The notes under the pieces: model-generated | The model's input: the letters and a program-made list of their open reading frames with translations, nothing else | What the model was told of the DNA's origin: nothing | Databases searched by the model: none | Shown here: positions 28,759 through 32,254 of the stretch, piece after piece | Layout of the letters: every line of letters begins with the position of its first letter | Position numbering within the stretch: position 1 is the first letter of the stretch | Program-made: the position numbers and the translations under genes | Assembly: GCA_027036775.1 (NCBI GenBank) | Contig: JALWDS010000038.1 | Span: 57,254 to 89,507, forward strand | DNA: 32,254 bases | Direction: 5' to 3' | From: Archaeoglobaceae archaeon | Lineage (GTDB): Archaea; Halobacteriota; Archaeoglobi; Archaeoglobales; Archaeoglobaceae

Positions 28759-30426
28759 TTACCAGAACCAGAAGGCCAAACCGCCCTCCAAAACCTTGCA
28801 TTTGAAACCCTTGCTCTTTAAAAATCTGTAGGCCTCGTAGCTTCTCGCACCTATCTGGCAGACTATTACCACCTCCTTGTCCTTTGGAATCTCATCGTAT
28901 CTCTCCCTGAGCTCGCTCTGTGGTATGTGCAGAACCCTTTCATCTTCTATCCTCTTGAACTTCTTCAACTCCTCTTCACTCCTTATGTCGAGAACGACCA
29001 AGTCCTCTCCTCTATCGAGTTTCTCCTTCAATTCGAAGCTTGAAATTGTTTCGATCAACCCCTCCATCTTGTTTATCACGGTGTTTGCCGAATGTATCAG
29101 GGTATCCACTGCCTGAGCGTATGGGGGTGCGTAAGCCAAATCGAAGTTGGACAAATCGTAAACGCTCGCCTTCATGTGCATTGCCGATACGACTACGTCT
29201 ATCCTCTTATCTACAACTCCCAATCCGACTATCTGTGCACCCAGTATCCTTCCGCTTCCCCTCTCCGCAACGAGCTTAACCCTTATTGGTTTCTGATTGG
29301 GATAGTAGTGAGCCCTGTCGGGACCCGAAACCAAGCACGTTACGACATCGTAGCCCAACTCCCTCGCCCTCCTTTCGGTTAATCCCGTTCTTGCGACGTT
29401 CATGTCGAAAACCTTGAATATGGTGGTTCCCAAAACACCGGGGAACTTCGAGTTTCCTCCAGTGACGTTGTCCCCAATAACCCTACCGTGCTTGTTGGCG
29501 ACGCTACCCATGGGTGTGAATATGGGATCGCCTGTCAAGAGGAATCTGTTCTCAACGCAGTCACCTCCAGCAAATATCCTTTCGTCGCTCGTTCTCAAGT
29601 GCTCGTCAACCCTTATTCCGAACTTACCAACGTCCAAACCGCACTTCACAGCAAGATCGACGTTCGGCCTAACTCCAACCGCCATCAAAACGAGATCGCA
29701 CGGAACCTCCTTGATTCCGTTGACCTTCACACCTCTGACCCTTCCTCCGCTCGTCAGTATCTCCGTTACCGTGCTTTTAGTCATAACGTCCACGTTCTTC
29801 TCTTTGAGATAAATCTCGACGAGCTTTGCCATCTCCAAGTCGAGCAGTGCTGGGAGTATGTAGTCCATTATCTCTATGACAGTCACCTTAACGTCCAAGT
29901 TCGTCAGAGCTTCCGCCATTTCCATCCCTATCAATCCACCGCCTATTATCACCGCCCTCTCAAGCTCGTTGTTCTCCCACATCTCTACTATCCTTTCCGC
30001 ATCCTCGGGATTCGAGAAGGTCACGACACCTTCCGCATCCGAGTTGGGAACGTCCAACCTAACGGGCTTGGATCCCGTTGCGAGAACGAGGTAATCGTAG
30101 TTCAGCTCATCCTCACTTCCGTCTGGCTTTAATATCTTGACGACCCTTCTATTCCTGTCAATTTCCGTAGCCCTTGTGTTGGATAGGAGTTCTATGTTTT
30201 TAACCTTCTTGAAGTATCTCTCGTCCCTAACAACGCCCGCAAGGGTTTTCCTCAAATCGTCAACAGTGTGAACCAAGCCTTCAACGTAGTAAGGCAGACC
30301 GCATCTACCAAGGGAGGGGTAAGAGCTCGCATCTACGACGGTTATATTTGCCTCCTCGTTCCTCCTCCTCGCCCTACACGCAGCCTTTAAACCGCAGGCG
30401 CCTCCACCTACGACGACGATATCCAT
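28759..30426 (-). CDS. CoA-disulfide reductase-like flavoprotein with C-terminal rhodanese domain
   Basis: The 555-aa fusion has an FAD motif VVVGGGACGLKAA near the N-terminus and the single redox Cys of CoA-disulfide reductases at C42 (SLGRCGLPYYVEG). An NAD(P) motif VIIGGGLIGMEMAEAL (~158-173) and FAGGDCV (~286-292) follow. The rhodanese domain occupies the last ~100 residues, with active loop CQIGARS near residue 527. Such fusions reduce CoA disulfides, persulfides or polysulfide, fitting a sulfur-metabolising archaeon. I prefer ATG 30426 to the TTG two codons upstream because a TATA-like ACTTATCTAA is ~25 bp away. tRNA-Ser precedes it on the same strand. Confidence 0.9.
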   Translation of the reverse strand: MDIVVVGGGACGLKAACRARRRNEEANITVVDASSYPSLGRCGLPYYVEGLVHTVDDLRKTLAGVVRDERYFKKVKNIELLSNTRATEIDRNRRVVKILKPDGSEDELNYDYLVLATGSKPVRLDVPNSDAEGVVTFSNPEDAERIVEMWENNELERAVIIGGGLIGMEMAEALTNLDVKVTVIEIMDYILPALLDLEMAKLVEIYLKEKNVDVMTKSTVTEILTSGGRVRGVKVNGIKEVPCDLVLMAVGVRPNVDLAVKCGLDVGKFGIRVDEHLRTSDERIFAGGDCVENRFLLTGDPIFTPMGSVANKHGRVIGDNVTGGNSKFPGVLGTTIFKVFDMNVARTGLTERRARELGYDVVTCLVSGPDRAHYYPNQKPIRVKLVAERGSGRILGAQIVGLGVVDKRIDVVVSAMHMKASVYDLSNFDLAYAPPYAQAVDTLIHSANTVINKMEGLIETISSFELKEKLDRGEDLVVLDIRSEEELKKFKRIEDERVLHIPQSELRERYDEIPKDKEVVIVCQIGARSYEAYRFLKSKGFKCKVLEGGLAFWFW

Positions 30427-30445
30427 GCCCAAAAAGTTGATAGGT

Positions 30446-30456
30446 GTTAGATAAGT
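30446..30456 (-). promoter_or_regulatory. TATA-like element of the CoA-disulfide reductase gene
   Basis: ACTTATCTAAC on the minus strand is centred ~25 bp from ATG 30426, in the short gap after tRNA-Ser. Confidence 0.4.
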
Positions 30457-30468
30457 TTTGCCAAAATA

Positions 30469-30552
30469 CGCCGGGGGTGGGATTTGAACCCACGAACCCT
30501 TTCGGGCAGGGGATCTCGAGTCCCCCGCAGTGCCGGACTCTGCAACCCCGGC
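30469..30552 (-). tRNA. tRNA-Ser (anticodon CGA)
   Basis: On the minus strand the 84-nt class II tRNA has acceptor GCCGGGG/CCCCGGC, anticodon stem GGGGA/TCCCC around CTCGAGA (anticodon CGA), a long variable arm (CCCGAAAGGG hairpin), and T arm GTGGG-TTCAAAT-CCCAC. Discriminator G73 supports serine over leucine. CCA is not encoded. A TATA-like ACTTTATCTT lies ~24 bp upstream. Confidence 0.96.
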
Positions 30553-30597
30553 TCAGATTAACTAAACTTTCAGAGAAGATAAAGTTTGCCATCAGCA

Positions 30598-30610
30598 ACT
30601 TTTAAATAAC
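30598..30610 (+). promoter_or_regulatory. TATA box of alba
   Basis: ACTTTTAAATAAC is centred ~26 bp before the alba ATG at 30631, consistent with a leaderless transcript. Confidence 0.6.
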
Positions 30611-30630
30611 GATTACCTCTTGCATAGGCT

Positions 30631-30909
30631 ATGACGGAGGGAGTGGTTTACGTTGGACAGAAGCCCGTAATGAACTACGTCCTCGCAACCCTAACTCAGT
30701 TCAACGAAGGTGCGGAAAAGGTAATTTTAAAGGCGAGAGGGAAGGCGATAAGCAGAGCGGTAGATGTTGCAGAGATCGTGAGGAACAGATTCCTACCGAA
30801 CGTGGATGTTGAGAGCATAAAGATCGACACAGAGGAGCTGGAGAGCGAGCAGGGTAGGAAGGTTAACGTTTCGACAATAGAAATTGTTTTGGCCAAGAAA
30901 TCCGCCTAA
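30631..30909 (+). CDS. albA: DNA/RNA-binding protein Alba
   Basis: The 92-aa chromatin protein binds DNA and RNA as a dimer. [20 protein letters not shown] at residues 5-24 contains the conserved KPVMNYV segment with the DNA-contacting Lys (K11 here, the equivalent of the modified Lys of Sso10b; this protein has one Lys, not two). [21 protein letters not shown] and the C-terminal [10 protein letters not shown] complete the fold. Strongly TATA-driven, monocistronic and convergent with argF, with a 6-bp gap. Confidence 0.97.
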   Translation: MTEGVVYVGQKPVMNYVLATLTQFNEGAEKVILKARGKAISRAVDVAEIVRNRFLPNVDVESIKIDTEELESEQGRKVNVSTIEIVLAKKSA

Positions 30910-30915
30910 AAATTT

Positions 30916-31833
30916 TTATTCTACCTCTTTTCCTATGAGTTTAAGCAGAATCGCCTTCTGTGCGTGCAGTCTGTTTTCCGCCTGATCGAAAACTATCGAA
31001 TGTTCCCCTTCTAAAACCTCCTCCGTTATCTCCTCACCTCTGTGTGCCGGTAAACAGTGCATGACCACGACGTTGGTTTTTGCTGAATCAACCAACTCCT
31101 GAGTTACCTGATATCCAGCAAACGCCTTCAACCTCTTCCTCCTCTCCTTCTCCTGACCCATCGATACCCACACATCGGTGTATATAACGTCAGCATTCTC
31201 GACCGCCTTTGTAGGATCGCTTTCGAACGTCAGCTTTGCACCCATCTTTAAGGCCTTCTCAACTACCTCCCTGTTAGGCTCGTAACCCTTTGGAGTGCAC
31301 ACCACCATCTCCATACCCGTTAACGCTGATGCGAGTATCAAGGAGTTGCAGACGTTGTTGCCATCTCCAACCCAAGCAAGTCTAACGCTTCTCAAATCAC
31401 CCTTGTATTCCTTTATGGTCAAAAGATCAGCTATAACTTGACAGGGATGCTCCAAGTCGCTCAAGCCGTTGATTACCGGAACGGTTGAGTATTTGGCAAA
31501 TTCGAGGATTGTTTCGTGCTTCCTCGCCCTTATCATTATGGCGTGAACGTATCTGCTCAACACCCTTGCGGTGTCCTTTATAGGTTCTCCCCTCCCCAAC
31601 TGCAGATCGTTCCAGTTCAGGTAGAGGGCGTGCCCTCCCAAATCCGTCATTGCAACCTCAAAACTTATCCTCGTTCTCGTTGATGGAAGTTCGAATATCA
31701 TAGCCAAGCTCTTGTTCTTCAAATAATCCGTGACCCTCCCCTTGTATCTCTCCTCCTTAAGCTTCTCCGCAAGTTTGAGTATCTCTTCGAGCTCTTCAGA
31801 AGTTAGGTCCGCCATGGATATCAAATGCCTCAT
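30916..31833 (-). CDS. argF: ornithine carbamoyltransferase
   Basis: It makes citrulline from ornithine and carbamoyl phosphate. From ATG 31833 the protein is 305 aa, the normal family length. It has the carbamoyl-phosphate site STRTR (in [12 protein letters not shown], ~52-63), [11 protein letters not shown] (~131-141), [11 protein letters not shown], and [11 protein letters not shown] (~260-270) with the ornithine-site Cys. The frame stays open to 32055, but that extension is antisense to the next gene, and TATA-like AAAAAGCTTAACT (31857-31869) lies about 25 bp from ATG 31833. That element is shared with the divergent gene. Confidence 0.95.
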   Translation of the reverse strand: MRHLISMADLTSEELEEILKLAEKLKEERYKGRVTDYLKNKSLAMIFELPSTRTRISFEVAMTDLGGHALYLNWNDLQLGRGEPIKDTARVLSRYVHAIMIRARKHETILEFAKYSTVPVINGLSDLEHPCQVIADLLTIKEYKGDLRSVRLAWVGDGNNVCNSLILASALTGMEMVVCTPKGYEPNREVVEKALKMGAKLTFESDPTKAVENADVIYTDVWVSMGQEKERRKRLKAFAGYQVTQELVDSAKTNVVVMHCLPAHRGEEITEEVLEGEHSIVFDQAENRLHAQKAILLKLIGKEVE

Positions 31834-31856
31834 CCCTTGGGAATGAACAAAAAGAA

Positions 31857-31870
31857 TAGTTAAGCTTTTT
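31857..31870. promoter_or_regulatory. divergent promoter region, argF and unknown gene
   Basis: The 60-bp gap holds one AT-rich element, AGTTAAGCTTTTTG. It is ~26 bp from the argF ATG and ~29 bp from ATG 31894, another candidate shared TATA region. Confidence 0.4.
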
Positions 31871-31893
31871 GATTGTTTCAACCAACCTAAGGT

Positions 31894-32254
31894 ATGAGGC
31901 CAACGAAGCCACTCGATTTCGATGCACTCGAAAGGGCGATAGAGACCGCAAAAAACGCCCTCCAACTCTTCACGGTCGAAAGACCCATAGTAGGTCCAGA
32001 AGGTGAAATAAACGTTCCGATAACCTACATGGGATTTGCGATAGACCGAGTTCACTACGATCCGCTATCGAAAATACCTTCACCCAAGGGAAGACCCGTT
32101 AGGGCTCGTAGGGATGTGAACTTGAACGAGGTTAAGGAGAGGATGGAGAGTGTTTTAAGAGAATCTCACGTCATAGAAGCTGTTGAATTTAGAGAAGCGG
32201 AAGGAGTTTGGGTCGTTCCCATCGCTTGGAACAGGTTGATCATAATGCACGTCA
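31894..32254 (+). CDS. protein of unknown function, truncated by the window end (first 120 aa)
   Basis: An open frame of 120 codons runs from ATG 31894 to the window edge without a stop. It begins [20 protein letters not shown], followed by an [19 protein letters not shown] segment and, later, [21 protein letters not shown]. The mix of helix then amphipathic strands looks like a globular cytosolic protein, but I do not recognise it. Support comes from the ATG placed ~29 bp after an AT-rich promoter element, codon use like its neighbours, and the divergent layout with argF. Confidence 0.75.
   Translation, partial: MRPTKPLDFDALERAIETAKNALQLFTVERPIVGPEGEINVPITYMGFAIDRVHYDPLSKIPSPKGRPVRARRDVNLNEVKERMESVLRESHVIEAVEFREAEGVWVVPIAWNRLIIMHV

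Noticed and set aside
29488-30132. Long plus-strand ORF (214 codons) inside the CoA-disulfide reductase gene
   Set aside because: It is a shadow frame: the minus strand carries clear FAD, NAD and rhodanese motifs, while the plus frame shows no motif or promoter.
31834-32055. 74-residue N-terminal extension of ArgF
   Set aside because: It is antisense to the divergent gene at 31894, exceeds the normal family length, and the TATA spacing fits ATG 31833.

Overview
The window reads as chromosomal DNA of a hyperthermophilic euryarchaeon of the order Archaeoglobales. Supporting signs are a malate dehydrogenase very like the Archaeoglobus fulgidus enzyme (from memory), Alba, archaeal-type UMP kinase, aEF-1beta, RqcH and Elp3, a three-gene archaeal glutamate synthase, box C/D sRNAs, tRNA genes without encoded CCA, and TATA boxes about 25 bp from many start codons. 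Species cannot be fixed from the sequence alone. I see no insertion sequence, prophage, CRISPR array or rRNA; gene density is high and gaps over 150 bp are rare.

Layout. 1-760: tandem AT-rich 21-bp repeats upstream of an unrecognised 193-aa gene. 763-2454 (minus): a membrane protein and an actin/MreB-like ATPase in one unit behind a perfect 16-bp palindrome. 2540-7388: TRAM protein (plus), then leuA, a NYN-domain protein and pyrF as an overlapping minus operon, then rqcH. Two tandem box C/D sRNAs lie between rqcH and leuA. 7455-12390: elp3, a third C/D sRNA, a DUF257-like protein, htpX, an unannotated 37-aa zinc ribbon, a KaiC-like protein without a Walker A motif, an unknown 93-aa protein and a phosphoesterase. 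12425-16681: an ACT-domain protein, Mrp/NBP35, rlmE, pyrH, tRNA-Pro(GGG), a translation-linked Zn ribbon, aEF-1beta, a stand-alone PUA-like protein and a Cys-rich YkgJ-like protein. 16720-21934: radical SAM-HhH protein, tRNA-Ala(GGC), and the glutamate synthase operon. 21928-26993: AmrS-type radical SAM enzyme, small multidrug-export-like membrane protein, ketopantoate reductase, NDH-2-like flavoprotein, Sua5/TsaC and a TPR protein. 27076-32254: P-loop ATPase, malate dehydrogenase, CoA-disulfide reductase-rhodanese fusion, tRNA-Ser(CGA), alba, argF and a truncated unknown gene.

How the parts work together. A strong translation and RNA theme runs through the window: RqcH, Elp3, TRAM, aEF-1beta, the Zn ribbon, the PUA-like protein, RlmE, Sua5, three C/D sRNAs and three tRNAs. 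A second theme is nitrogen, carbon and redox metabolism: glutamate synthase, LeuA, PyrF, PyrH, ArgF, Mdh and two flavoprotein disulfide-reductase-family enzymes.

Promoter architecture is informative. Many genes have an AT-rich TATA-like element centred 24-27 bp upstream of the start codon, which predicts leaderless mRNAs. At several divergent pairs one near-symmetric TATA element appears to serve both strands. I used this spacing to choose several starts (leuA, elp3, panE, argF, gltB1 and the CoA-disulfide reductase).
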